Shown: positions 21,781-32,991 of the stretch, in pieces
Position numbering within the stretch: position 1 is the first letter of the stretch
Layout of the letters: each line of letters opens with the position of its first letter
Origin: Deinococcus marmoris
Lineage (GTDB): Bacteria > Deinococcota > Deinococci > Deinococcales > Deinococcaceae
Reading direction: 5' to 3'
Assembly (NCBI RefSeq): GCF_001949125.1
Contig: NZ_MSTI01000066.1
Location: 1-64,000, forward strand
DNA length: 64,000 nt
Program-made: the position numbers and the translations under genes
Notes under the pieces: model-generated
Databases searched by the model: none
What the model saw: the letters and a program-made list of their open reading frames with translations, nothing else
What the model was told of the DNA's origin: nothing

Positions 21781-23724
21781 TTAGCCTTCCATCGAGGCCA
21801 GACCGCTGCGCTTCTCGCCGCCTTCCTCGCCCTTGGGTCCACCCTGTCCCTCGCCCTTGCGGGGCAGGCGTAGGTTGGGCATCGGCAGCACCGAGAGCAG
21901 CGCCAGCAGCGCCACAAAAATGCTGATCAGGTAGATGCGGCTGATGGTGTTGGCAAAGGCCACCTTGACCGCCCGGCCTGACAGGTCAAAGACCTTCTTG
22001 GCGCTGGTAATGGCCTCCGTCTGGGCAGTGTCCAGTTGCGACTTGATCTGGGCCAGCACGCCCGCCTTGCCCTGCTCGGACTGCAATGCTGCCGGAGGGA
22101 TGTTGGCCAGACCGCTGCGGAGACCTGCGGGCAGGCTCTGGTCCTGGGTCAGCACGCTCAGGTTACCGCCCTGCACCGCTGTTTCCACGCTGCCGAAGGT
22201 CTTGGCGAATCCGGCAGTGATCTGAGACTGAACGCTGTCGAAGGTGGGGGCCGTGCCGCCTCCGCGCGAACCGCCCGCATCGGCAGCCTGCTTGGCGGTG
22301 GCCTCGAGCTGCGCCACCACGGCGGGGGGCTGTCCGGCCTCGGCGGCGCGGAACTGCTCCGGCACCTGGGTGGCCAGGGTGCTGGTCAGCACCGCGCCGA
22401 ACACTGCGGTGCCAATGGTGCTGCCCATCTGCTGGAAGAACTGCCCGGCGCTGGTTGCCACGCCGATTTCCCAGCGCTGCACGGCGTTCTGAATCGCCAG
22501 GTTAAACAGCGGCAGTGCGGGACCGATGCCCAGACCCAGAATGACCATGTACACGATGACCGTGCTGTAGGCGGTATCGGCATTCAGGGTGGACAGCAGG
22601 TAGAAGCCGCCGATCATGAAGGCCAGACCGATCAGGATCAGGTTCTTGTAGTAGCCCAGGCGCGAGGCCAGTTGCCCGCTGAGAACCGAACCGACGATGA
22701 GTCCCATCGTCAGCGGAATGGTGGCCGTGCCCGCCTTGGTGGCGCTGACGCCCTGCACGTTGACCAGATACAGGCTCAGGAACAGGATCGCGCCCAGGAA
22801 CGCCGCGCCCACGAAGAAACGAGCCAGCACGCCCCAGGCGAAAGTGGGGTTCTTGAACAGGCTCAGCGGCAGAATCGGGCTTTCATGGCGCGACTCGACG
22901 AACAGGAAAGCGATCAGCGAGACGATAGCGCCCGCGAACAGCGCCAGCACCGTGGGGCTGGTCCAGCCGTAGTCGACCTCTGCACCCAGGGTCAGCGCCA
23001 GCAGCAACGGCACCGAGAACGTGATGACCAGCACCGCGCCGACATAGTCGATCTTGGGCTTCAGGCCACTGGCCAGAATCGGCATCTTGCTGAAGATAAA
23101 GGCCAGCGCGATCAATCCGATGGGCAGGTTGACGTAAAAGACCCAGCGCCATGAGATGTTGTCGGTCAGGAAACCGCCCAGCAGCGGCCCGATCACGCTG
23201 CTCAGGCCGAAGACGGCTCCGAACAGACCCTGATACTTGCCGCGCTCGGCGGGCGCGAAGATATCGGCGATGATGGCAAACGCCACCGAGGTCAGTGCTG
23301 CCGCGCCCAGACCCTGCAATCCACGGAACACGATCAGTTGCATCATGCCGCCGCCGAACAGGTTGCCGAACCACGGCTCCCCGGCCATGCCGCACAGCGC
23401 CGAGCCGATCAGGAAGACCACGATGCCGAACATCAGAATGGGTTTGCGTCCGTAGATGTCCGAGAGCTTGCCGTAAATGGGAACCATCGCCGTGCTGGCC
23501 AGCAGGTAGGCGGTGGTCACCCAGGCGTACAGGTTGATGCCGTTCAGATCGGCCACGATACGCGGCAGCGACGTGGCCACGATGGTCTGGTCCAGCGCGG
23601 CCAGGAACAGGCCCAGCAGCGTGCCGATCAGAATCAGGATCTTGGTTTCCTGTGGTAGGACCTCGGCGTAATTGATGCGGTCTTCGGGGCGGGGGCCGCC
23701 TGCTGGTGGTGAGGCTTGGGTCAT
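21781..23724 (-). CDS. MFS drug exporter, DHA2 (EmrB/QacA) family
   Basis: A 647-residue fourteen-helix transporter: LDQTIVATSLPRIVADL in helix 1 (motif D1), GKLSDIYGRKPIL (motif A), GLSSVIGPLLGGFLTD (motif C). An insert of roughly 130 residues, rich in Ala/Gln/Gly, separates the last helix from the rest and probably lies outside the membrane. It is translationally coupled (ATGA) to the upstream MarR regulator, the usual emrR-emrB logic in which a phenolic or drug ligand releases repression. Substrate unknown. Confidence 0.9.
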   Translation of the reverse strand: MTQASPPAGGPRPEDRINYAEVLPQETKILILIGTLLGLFLAALDQTIVATSLPRIVADLNGINLYAWVTTAYLLASTAMVPIYGKLSDIYGRKPILMFGIVVFLIGSALCGMAGEPWFGNLFGGGMMQLIVFRGLQGLGAAALTSVAFAIIADIFAPAERGKYQGLFGAVFGLSSVIGPLLGGFLTDNISWRWVFYVNLPIGLIALAFIFSKMPILASGLKPKIDYVGAVLVITFSVPLLLALTLGAEVDYGWTSPTVLALFAGAIVSLIAFLFVESRHESPILPLSLFKNPTFAWGVLARFFVGAAFLGAILFLSLYLVNVQGVSATKAGTATIPLTMGLIVGSVLSGQLASRLGYYKNLILIGLAFMIGGFYLLSTLNADTAYSTVIVYMVILGLGIGPALPLFNLAIQNAVQRWEIGVATSAGQFFQQMGSTIGTAVFGAVLTSTLATQVPEQFRAAEAGQPPAVVAQLEATAKQAADAGGSRGGGTAPTFDSVQSQITAGFAKTFGSVETAVQGGNLSVLTQDQSLPAGLRSGLANIPPAALQSEQGKAGVLAQIKSQLDTAQTEAITSAKKVFDLSGRAVKVAFANTISRIYLISIFVALLALLSVLPMPNLRLPRKGEGQGGPKGEEGGEKRSGLASMEG

Positions 23725-24317
23725 AGTCGTTCCTTGGGAATGTGGGCGGTGGGGGAAGGCGGAGTGCCGGGCTGCCGGGCTTCGGTCAACAGGGCATTGA
23801 TGGCGTCCGAGGCGTTATCGAGCGTTTCAGGACGAACGTGCTGGAACAGTTCGCTGTACGCGCCGATCATGCTTTTTTCCTTGACGCTCAGGAACTGCTG
23901 GCCCTTCTCGCTCAGGGCCAGCAGCTTCTCGCGGCGGTCCTGCGGGTTCTCGCGGCGTTCCATCAGGGCGCGGCGCACCAGCTCCTGGATCAGTTGACTG
24001 GTGGCGGGCAGGCTGACCCCCAACATCTCGGCCAGCGCGGTCACGCTGATGGGCGCAAAAGCCCGAACCTTATACAGCGCCGTCATCTGGGTAAAACTCA
24101 CGTCCTCGTCCTGTAATTCGCTTTGCAGGCTGCCCATCATCCGGTCTGAAACCAGCCTATGGAGCTGGCGCATACACCCGGTCAGGCGCTCGGCGGGGTT
24201 GTCACTCACGGCAGGCGGACGGGACAAGAGATCTGGCGGGTCAAGACTGCTCAAGGGTTCACCAACATGCTTAAGATGATGAAACCATTTTGAATTTTGA
24301 ATTGTTGCTTTCCCCAC
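23721..24317 (-). CDS. MarR-family regulator of the adjacent exporter
   Basis: A winged-helix MarR protein with FTQMTALYKVRAFAPISVTA, MLGVSLPATSQLIQELVRRAL and the wing ENPQDRREKLLALSEKGQ. As drawn from GTG 24317 it has 198 residues; the first 36 are not MarR-like and an in-frame GTG at 24209 would give a more usual 162 residues. Neither start has a good Shine-Dalgarno, so the N-terminus is uncertain. ATGA overlap with the pump gene makes it the likely local repressor. The AT-rich stretch at 24280-24300 with repeated ATTCAAA may be its operator. Confidence 0.82.
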   Translation of the reverse strand: MGKATIQNSKWFHHLKHVGEPLSSLDPPDLLSRPPAVSDNPAERLTGCMRQLHRLVSDRMMGSLQSELQDEDVSFTQMTALYKVRAFAPISVTALAEMLGVSLPATSQLIQELVRRALMERRENPQDRREKLLALSEKGQQFLSVKEKSMIGAYSELFQHVRPETLDNASDAINALLTEARQPGTPPSPTAHIPKERL

Positions 24318-24482
24318 ATGATTAAGAGCATGGAGCTAAGCAGTCTGGCCTAGGGCAGGTAGGAACGGGGCAAGTGGAAACATTAGCATGAACTCCGCGC
24401 CGCCCTGTGGAGGGTTGCAGGCCGCGCGCCCCGGTGGGTGCATGGGCGATGGCCAGCCCGAGGCTTCTCCATTCCTTTAATG

Positions 24483-24511
24483 TTGAACCATCTGAGAAAC
24501 TGGTGTAAGCT
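24483..24511 (+). promoter_or_regulatory. wrbA promoter (leaderless)
   Basis: TTGAAC (24483-24488), 17 bp, TAAGCT (24506-24511), then 6 nt to the ATG. One of the clearest promoters here; it leaves no room for a Shine-Dalgarno. The 165 bp to its left hold nothing I can identify. Confidence 0.75.
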
Positions 24512-24517
24512 CGGAAC

Positions 24518-25137
<620 letters not shown>

Positions 25138-25138
<1 letters not shown>

Positions 25139-25274
25139 TACGGACTCCGATTGAAAGGTGTTAGAAACACCTGGAAATCCGAACGGAGTGAGTAGGAGAA
25201 AAACGGGTTCTGGGCGTGGAGTGCAGAAATCGGTGCTGTCCCGATTTCTGCGCGAAACATACGGAACCCGTATA
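25138..25274 (+). repeat. Interspersed intergenic repeat, copy 2 (short form)
   Basis: The tidiest copy, 137 bp: left end ATACGGACTCCGATTG, right end CATACGGAACCCGTAT, imperfect inverted repeats. Inside are AGGTGTT..AACACCT and a perfect 11-bp hairpin GCAGAAATCGG / CCGATTTCTGC. It starts on the TAA of wrbA and may act as its 3' end. Confidence 0.85.
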
Positions 25275-25310
25275 AGGCCCTGGGAAAGCGGTGGGGCATG
25301 ACGGAAGCGC

Positions 25311-25368
25311 TAGCCTGAACGTCATGCAACCCGGTTCCCCACGCGGAATGGGGCAGTGGGCAGGGTGA
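25311..25368 (+). promoter_or_regulatory. cobS promoter and possible 14-codon leader
   Basis: TAGCCT (25311-25316) ends 7 nt before ATG 25324, which opens a 14-codon frame ([14 protein letters not shown]) whose TGA (25366-25368) overlaps an in-frame GTG of cobS as GTGA. That is the coupling geometry used by other genes in the window, so ribosomes finishing the short frame could restart on cobS. The peptide itself looks unremarkable. Confidence 0.4.
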
Positions 25369-26099
25369 GAGAGCGGAGTTTCTCGTCCCAGTTGCGCGCC
25401 GCCCATCTGGCCCTGACCTTTCTGACCATCCTGCCGCTGCCGCACATTAAAGAAGTGCGGGACGGCGACTTTGCGCGGGCCAGCGCCTATTACCCACTGG
25501 CGGGGTACGCGGTGGGCGGGCTGGTGTCGCTGCTGCTGTGGCTGGGTCTGCCCCTGCCCGGCGGCGTGGTGGCCGCGCTGGCGGTGGGCGCGTGGCTGGC
25601 GATCACCGGCATGCTGCACTTCGACGGTCTGGTGGACAGCGCCGACGCCCTGTTCGCGGTCAAGACCCCGGCCCAGCGGCTGGACATCCTGCGTGACCTG
25701 CATGTGGGGGCCTTCGGGCTGGCGGTGGGTGTGCTGGCCCTGCTGACGCTTTGGAGCCTGCTGGCATCAGCGATTCCGTGGTACGCGCCGCTGGTGGCCG
25801 CCGTCTCCGCACGCACGTTGCTGCTGCTGCCCATGAATCTGTATCCGGCGGCCCGCCCCGAATCGCTGGGCGCACGCTCGCGCGAGGGGCGCTGGGGCGT
25901 GGCGCTGCTGCTGGCCGCGCCCACGCTGCTGCTGCCGGGGGCGTGGATCGCATGGCTGGCGGCGCTGGCGGCCTGTCTGCTGGTGGCGTCCTTCAGCGCG
26001 CGGCGGCTGGGCGGCGGCCTCAGCGGGGATATTTACGGCATGATCGTGGTCACGGCGGAACTGGCCGCGCTGTGTGCGTTTGCCTGGGGCCGAGGGTGA
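25365..26099 (+). CDS. cobS: Adenosylcobinamide-GDP ribazoletransferase (cobalamin synthase)
   Basis: A polytopic membrane enzyme of about 245 residues joining adenosylcobinamide-GDP and alpha-ribazole, the last assembly step of cobalamin. Marks: [14 protein letters not shown] near the N-terminus, [13 protein letters not shown], and the acidic metal motif [12 protein letters not shown]. Starts are GTG 25356 or GTG 25365; the latter is favoured by the GTGA overlap with the leader frame. It overlaps cobC (GTGA). Confidence 0.92.
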   Translation: MRERSFSSQLRAAHLALTFLTILPLPHIKEVRDGDFARASAYYPLAGYAVGGLVSLLLWLGLPLPGGVVAALAVGAWLAITGMLHFDGLVDSADALFAVKTPAQRLDILRDLHVGAFGLAVGVLALLTLWSLLASAIPWYAPLVAAVSARTLLLLPMNLYPAARPESLGARSREGRWGVALLLAAPTLLLPGAWIAWLAALAACLLVASFSARRLGGGLSGDIYGMIVVTAELAALCAFAWGRG

Positions 26100-26671
26100 C
26101 CCTCACGCTGCATCTGGTCCGCCACGCAGCCACCGCGCCGAACGCCCAGCGCCGCTATCCGCACGCAAACGAGGACGCGCCGCTCTCGCCGGAAGGCCGT
26201 GCGGTGGCTGCCGGGTTGAGGTTGCCGCTGCACGCCACCCCCCATGCTTCCCCCACTCTGCGAACCAGAGAAACGGCACAACTGGCCGGATTTCCCCATT
26301 GCATCGCCGCCCCCGCACTTGCCGAGGCGGCGTTTGGCGTGATGGCCGGGCAGACCTGGGCCGAACTGGAGGCGCAGTTTGGCGAGGAACCGCGCGGCTG
26401 GATAGACGCGCTGGGTGATCCCGAAAGCGAGACCAGCCCGCCAGGAGGCGAAACGGGCCGCGCCTTTCATGCCCGCATTCAGAACTGGCTGGCCCAACTC
26501 CCGCAAGACGGCGACGTGATCGCCTTCACCCACGCCGGGCCGCTGCTGGCCGCGCTGCGCCTGTGCGTGGGCCTGCGCGCCGCCGAGATCGCGCCGGGTG
26601 GTGTGGCCGTTCTCAAGCGGGCGGAAGGGCACTGGTGGCTGCGGGAATTGCGGCAGGCACGGGCCAACTGA
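26096..26671 (+). CDS. cobC: Histidine phosphatase, probable alpha-ribazole phosphatase
   Basis: A 191-residue phosphoglycerate-mutase-fold phosphatase: [19 protein letters not shown] holds the catalytic RHG-like motif (RHA here), [11 protein letters not shown] the second arginine, and [11 protein letters not shown] the second histidine. GTG 26096 overlaps the cobS stop. Its place directly after cobS indicates removal of phosphate from alpha-ribazole-5-phosphate or from cobalamin phosphate (inference from context); sequence alone would allow a general sugar-phosphate phosphatase. Confidence 0.82.
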   Translation: MTLTLHLVRHAATAPNAQRRYPHANEDAPLSPEGRAVAAGLRLPLHATPHASPTLRTRETAQLAGFPHCIAAPALAEAAFGVMAGQTWAELEAQFGEEPRGWIDALGDPESETSPPGGETGRAFHARIQNWLAQLPQDGDVIAFTHAGPLLAALRLCVGLRAAEIAPGGVAVLKRAEGHWWLRELRQARAN

Positions 26672-26720
26672 AGGCATAACAACCCCACCTCTCCACCGTC
26701 CCGCTCTGCTAACCTGCGCG

Positions 26721-26937
26721 CACCTGAGGAAGGGGAAGTCCGGTGAGATTCCGGCGCTGTCGCGCAACGGTAATGCAGAGGTTCTCTGTCAGCCCGAATG
26801 CCTCTCGGGAACGTTGATCTGAATGCAGATCAGCACCTCTCGCCGTCAGAGGGCCGCATTCTGAGTGCCGAATTTCCCGTGGCCTGCCCACGCGCGCTTC
26901 CGCTCTGGCCCCCGGCTGGAGCGGGCTTTTTCTTTGC
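26721..26937 (+). promoter_or_regulatory. Cobalamin riboswitch with terminator platform
   Basis: An extended -10 (TGC-TAACCT, box 26710-26715) starts the RNA near 26722. The aptamer shows GGAAGTCCGGTGAGATTCCG, then CGCAACGGTAA, and AGCCCGAATGCC near 26791, all conserved blocks of the B12 element. Downstream are stems GATCTG/CAGATC and CCTCT/AGAGG, then GCCC..GGGC followed by TTTTTCTTT (26908-26935), a terminator about 50 nt before btuF. With adenosylcobalamin bound the terminator should form and shut off uptake and salvage genes. Confidence 0.93.
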
Positions 26938-26984
26938 TGCGTCGCCCGCTTCCGCTGCCGCATTCACGCCAGCCGGAGTTTCAC

Positions 26985-27865
26985 ATGCGCCAATTCTCTG
27001 TTCAATCTGTTTTTGCCCTGTCCACCCTTGCCCTGCTGTCCAGCGCCGCCGCCACCACCTACCCCCTCACCGTCACCGACGATCTGGGACGCAAGGTCAC
27101 GCTGAACAGCGAGCCGAAGCGGATTATTGCCATGCTGCCCAGTCACACCGAGACCCTGATCGCCATCGGCGCGGGCGACAAGCTGGTTGCCATTGATGAA
27201 TACAGCAACTATCCGAAAGCCATCACCGACAAACTGCAAAAAGTGGGCAGCGCCTACAAGCCCGATCTGGAAGCGATTGTGGCCCTTAAGCCCGATCTAG
27301 TGCTGGCCGACGAATCCTCCGGCTCTCGCCTGACTGAGAAACTGGCCCAGGCGGGTCTGACGGTCTACGGCGGCACCGGGCAGACCTACAACGAGATCTT
27401 TGAAAAGATCGCCGTGCTGGGCAAGCTGACCAACCATGAAACGGGCGCACTGAACCTGATCACCAGCATGCGGACCGAGCTGAACACCCTTCAGGCCAGC
27501 GTGGCGAAGCTGCCCAAAGTCAGCACCTATTACGAGATTGACCCCTCGCCGTACAGCGTCGGCCCCAATTCGTTTATCGGAGCGTTGATCAGCCGGGCGG
27601 GTGGGCAGACCATCGTGCCCGCCGCGCTGGGCGACTTTCCCAAGCTGGACCCCGAACTGATCGTCAGGGCCAATCCGCAGGTGATGGTGGGGCTGACCCT
27701 GGCGGATGCGGCCAAGCGTCCCGGCTGGGCTGGGTTGAAGGCTGTTCAGAGCGGCAAGATCTTCAAACCCACCCCTGAAGAACGTGATGCCCTGTCACGC
27801 CCTGGCCCGCGCCTGCCCGCCGCCCTGCGCGCATTGATCCGCTTCATCCACCCCGAGGCGCTGAA

Positions 27866-27869
<4 letters not shown>
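26985..27869 (+). CDS. btuF: Cobalamin-binding periplasmic protein, BtuF type
   Basis: A 294-residue exported binding protein: signal peptide ending SSAAA, then [37 protein letters not shown], the usual start of family 8 corrinoid/siderophore-binding proteins; [19 protein letters not shown] and [17 protein letters not shown] follow. It lies directly under the B12 riboswitch. The partner permease and ATPase (BtuC, BtuD) are not in the window. The frame is open farther upstream, but GGAG before ATG 26985 and the signal peptide fix the start. It is coupled to cobO (ATGA). Confidence 0.92.
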
Positions 27870-28480
<611 letters not shown>

Positions 28481-28513
28481 GGCACGGGTCATTCACCATT
28501 CGGGCGTTGGACT

Positions 28514-28529
28514 GGACTAAGCTTGGTCC
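28514..28529 (+). promoter_or_regulatory. vapB promoter overlapped by a palindromic operator
   Basis: GGACTAAGCTTGGTCC is a 16-bp palindrome with one mismatch, and the -10 box TAAGCT (28518-28523) lies within it, 6 nt before the vapB ATG. Antitoxins of this type repress their own promoters by binding such palindromes. Confidence 0.65.
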
Positions 28530-28772
28530 ATGTCTGAAGTCGTCAATATCCATGCTGCAAAGACCCAGCTTTCGCGTCTGGTGGAGCGCGCCCACTTGGG
28601 CGAGGAAATTATTCTTGCCAAGGCGGGTAAGCCTTACGCGCGGCTGGTGCCACTGGCCCCGGCCCGCAAGCGTGAGTTTGGTTTTCTGGCCGGGACGGTG
28701 GAACTCAGCAACGAGGAAAACTACGAGCTACTCCGTCCACTCAGTGAGGAAGAATTGGCGGACTGGGAGTGA
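28530..28772 (+). CDS. Antitoxin, Phd/YefM family
   Basis: An 80-residue antitoxin: MSEVVNIHAAKTQLSRLVERA is the classic Phd/YefM DNA-binding start, followed by ILAKAGKPYARLVPLAP; the C-terminal acidic part (LSEEELADWE) would neutralise the toxin. The ATG is placed by the -10 box 6 nt upstream. ATGA/GTGA-type overlap with the toxin gene ensures coupling. Confidence 0.92.
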   Translation: MSEVVNIHAAKTQLSRLVERAHLGEEIILAKAGKPYARLVPLAPARKREFGFLAGTVELSNEENYELLRPLSEEELADWE

Positions 28773-29158
28773 GGCTACTGCTGGATACGCACATTCTGGT
28801 GTGGCTGTTGGTAGGCGATCCGAAGCTCCCAGCTTCTTTGGCGGCGCAATTGCGCTCACCCGAACACACCCTCTGTCTGAGCGCCGTAGTTGCCTGGGAA
28901 CTGAGCATCAAGTTTCACATGGGCAAGCTCCCCAGCGCTGCCCCCCTCCTGGCCGACTTTCCCGCCGTCGCCGCCCGGCTGGGGGCCGACGTGCTGGACA
29001 TCTCGCCCGCGCATGCCATCCGCGCGGGGGCGCTAGAGTGGACGCACCGCGATCCCTTCGACCGGATGCTGGTGGCGCAGGCATTGGAAGAGGGGTTGCG
29101 GCTGGTCACGCTGGATGGCCACATTACCGGGTTTGCCCAGGCTCCGATTCTGCGTTAA
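28769..29158 (+). CDS. Toxin, VapC-type PIN-domain ribonuclease
   Basis: A 129-residue PIN nuclease. The acidic site residues are visible: D6 in LLLDTHILVW, E44 in VVAWELSIK, D95 and D98 in HRDPFDRMLVAQA, D116 in VTLDGH. VapC toxins cut tRNA or rRNA when freed from their antitoxin. The start is GTG 28769, overlapping the antitoxin stop. All catalytic residues are present, so it should be active. The pair sits between cobO and cbiB with its own promoter, which looks like an insertion in the operon. Confidence 0.92.
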   Translation: MRLLLDTHILVWLLVGDPKLPASLAAQLRSPEHTLCLSAVVAWELSIKFHMGKLPSAAPLLADFPAVAARLGADVLDISPAHAIRAGALEWTHRDPFDRMLVAQALEEGLRLVTLDGHITGFAQAPILR

Positions 29159-29171
29159 TCGCGGCTGAAGC

Positions 29172-30062
29172 GTGAGCAGCAGGCAAAAATCCATGCTGCT
29201 GGCCCTCGCCCTTGATCTGCTGGGCGAGCCACCCGCGCCGTTTCATCCGGTGATCTGGATGGGGAATTATCTAAAAGCGGTGCGGAAACGGTGGCGGGCC
29301 GAGACGCCCTCCAAGCAACTGCGCGAGGGCGCTGGATGGTGGGCGCTGGGAGCAGGAGCTTCGGCGGCAGTCGGGGAGTTGGCACAGCGTCTGCCGGGCG
29401 GTTGGATCACGCAGGGCATCCTCCTGAAGCCGTTGCTGGCGCGACGGGCGCTGTTCGCGGCAGTAAGTGAGGTTCACACGGCCCTGGTTGCGGATGATCT
29501 ACCCGAAGCGCGGCGGCTGCTGGCATGGCATCTGGTCAGCCGGGAGACATCCGAATTGACGGCATCAGAGGTGGCTGGCGCAGCCATTGAAAGTCTGGCG
29601 GAAAACCTGTCGGACAGCGTGGTTGCGCCGCTGCTGTGCTTCCGCGTGGGCGGGCTGCCGCTGGCCGCGCTGTACCGCTATGCCAACACCGCCGACGCGA
29701 TGTGGGGCTACCGCACCCCAGCGCTGGAATATGCAGGGAAAGTGGCTGCCCACGCCGACGACGCGCTGAATCTGGCCCCGGCCCGCCTGACCGCGCTGTG
29801 TACTCTGCTGGCCTCGGGCGGACGCGGGTTGAGTGTGTGGGAGCGTGACCGCCGCAACACGGCCAGCCCCAATGCCGGACATCCCATGAGCGCTTTCGCT
29901 GGAGCTTTAGGCGTCCGGCTGGACAAGCGCGGCGTGTACGTTTTGAACGCCAGTGGCCGCGTGCCGGAGGCGGCAGACCTGCCCCGCGCTCTGACGCTGG
30001 CCCGCCGCACCTTCGCGCTGGCAACCCTGTTCTTGCTGCTGCCCTGGAAACAACATGCTTGA
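29172..30062 (+). CDS. cbiB: Adenosylcobinamide-phosphate synthase, CbiB
   Basis: A 296-residue membrane enzyme attaching aminopropanol phosphate to adenosylcobyric acid. [17 protein letters not shown] near the N-terminus, [15 protein letters not shown] and [14 protein letters not shown] are diagnostic. The start is GTG 29172, or ATG 29193 seven codons in. No Shine-Dalgarno is obvious after vapC. Overlaps cobD by 8 nt. Confidence 0.93.
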   Translation: MSSRQKSMLLALALDLLGEPPAPFHPVIWMGNYLKAVRKRWRAETPSKQLREGAGWWALGAGASAAVGELAQRLPGGWITQGILLKPLLARRALFAAVSEVHTALVADDLPEARRLLAWHLVSRETSELTASEVAGAAIESLAENLSDSVVAPLLCFRVGGLPLAALYRYANTADAMWGYRTPALEYAGKVAAHADDALNLAPARLTALCTLLASGGRGLSVWERDRRNTASPNAGHPMSAFAGALGVRLDKRGVYVLNASGRVPEAADLPRALTLARRTFALATLFLLLPWKQHA

Positions 30063-31066
30063 ATTGCCGCACCTCATTCCCCGCGTCCCTCACGGTGGAC
30101 CCACTTCCGAAGCCTTCGCGGGGCTGGATTTCAGCGTGAATGCCAATCCTTACGGCCCCAATCCGGCGCTGCTGCGGGCACTGCGGGAAGCCGATCACGC
30201 CCATTATCCAGACCCCACTTACCGCGCGGTGCGGGAACGACTGGCCGCGTGGCACGGCGTTTCTCCGTCCGAAGTGGCTCTGGCGGTGGGCGCGTCGGAT
30301 CTGCTCCACCGCATCGCCCGCGCCTACTTACCGTCCGGCGGCACGCTGCTCAGCGTTCACGCTCCTTTTGGTGAGCTGGGCCGCGCCGCCGCATTACAGA
30401 GGGCCAAAGTGTGCGTCACCACGCCCGAAGCTGTTCTGGACGAAATTCAGTCTGATGTGTCGCTGGTCTATATCGGCCACCCGCACAACCCCACAGGCCA
30501 CCGACATTCCGAACAGGAGTTGAAAGCCCTCGCCGCCGCCTGTCAGTCTGTCGGTGCCTTGCTGATTGTGGACGAGGCGTATGCGCCGTTTCTTCCCACA
30601 ACCGGTATCCCGCACAATGCGTCCCTGATCCGTCTGCTCTCACCCGGCAAGGCGCATGGGCTGGTGGGCGCACGTCCTGCCTACGCCCTGGCCGCGCCGG
30701 AGATCGTGGCGCGGCTGGACAACCTCGCACCCGCGTGGCACGTTCCGGCGGGAACAGCGGCGGTGCTGGCCGCATTGCCGGAGGCTGGGGATTTTCTGGA
30801 TCAGACCCTCCCGCGCGTGCGACAGGACGCCGGGGCGCTGGCAGCCGCCCTGCGCTCCCTCGGCCCGGTGGAGCATCACGGCACGCCGTATCTGACGCTG
30901 GAAATGGGGAATGCGGCAGAAGTAACGGCGAAAGTATTGAAACTCGGCATCAAGGTCCGCGATTGCGCCAGCTACGGCCTGCCTGAGCGCATTCGCGTCT
31001 CCACCCGCAGGCCGCAGGAGAATGCGCGGCTCATCCAAGCGCTCAAAGCTGTTCTGGAGGACATTC

Positions 31067-31074
<8 letters not shown>
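30055..31074 (+). CDS. cobD: Threonine-phosphate decarboxylase, CobD/CobC type
   Basis: A 339-residue PLP enzyme of aminotransferase fold making aminopropanol phosphate for CbiB. Visible sites: [12 protein letters not shown] (substrate-binding Asn29 region), HPHNPTG (142-148), DEAY (173-176), the PLP lysine K199 in [12 protein letters not shown], and R207. It resembles HisC, but its place between cbiB and cobQ settles the assignment. Overlaps both neighbours by 8 nt. Confidence 0.9.
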
Positions 31075-32460
<1,386 letters not shown>

Positions 32461-32464
<4 letters not shown>

Positions 32465-32991
32465 TCCTGTACGTGACCGGCGGCGCACGCAGCGGCAAGA
32501 GCAGCTTTGCCGAGGCCCGCGCTGCCGCATCCGGCGGGGCCGTGACCTACCTCGCCACCGCGCAGGCATTTGACGCCGAGATGACCACGCGCATCGGGCG
32601 GCATCGCGCGGACCGTCCGGCACATTGGACGACGGTGGAAGAACCGCTGGACGTGCCGCGAGCCTTGCGGGACGCCCCCACCCCCACCGTTCTGCTGGAC
32701 TGCCTGAGCCTGTGGGTCAGCAACATGCTGCTTCTGGACTGGACCGATGAGGCCATGCTGGAAGCGGCGGATGAACTTCTAAACACTGCCCGCGCCCGCC
32801 CTGGCCTGACCGTGCTGGTCTCCAACGAGGTGGGCCTGGGCATCGTGCCGGACAACGCCCTGGCCCGCCATTACCGCGACGTGCTGGGCTGGGTCAACCA
32901 GCGCTGCGCCGCCGCCAGTGATGAGGCAATCTTCCTCGTGAGCGGCCTTCCGCTACAACTCAAACCCTCCAAGGAGTTCCATGAATCCTGA
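32461..32991 (+). CDS. cobU: Adenosylcobinamide kinase/guanylyltransferase
   Basis: A 176-residue bifunctional enzyme that phosphorylates adenosylcobinamide and then transfers GMP. P-loop GGARSGKSSFAE (7-18), TYLATAQAFDAEM, RHRADRP and the guanylate site VLLDCLSLWVSNML are all present. The start is GTG overlapping the cobQ stop. Confidence 0.95.

Noticed and set aside
25324..26099. A frameshift in cobS, suggested by the ATG frame upstream
   Set aside because: The cobS protein is full length with its family N-terminus from GTG 25356/25365; the upstream frame is better explained as a short leader.
31022..31066. Upstream extension of the cobQ frame
   Set aside because: It overlaps cobD coding sequence; ATG 31067 has a good ribosome-binding site and the family start MGKAIMIQG.
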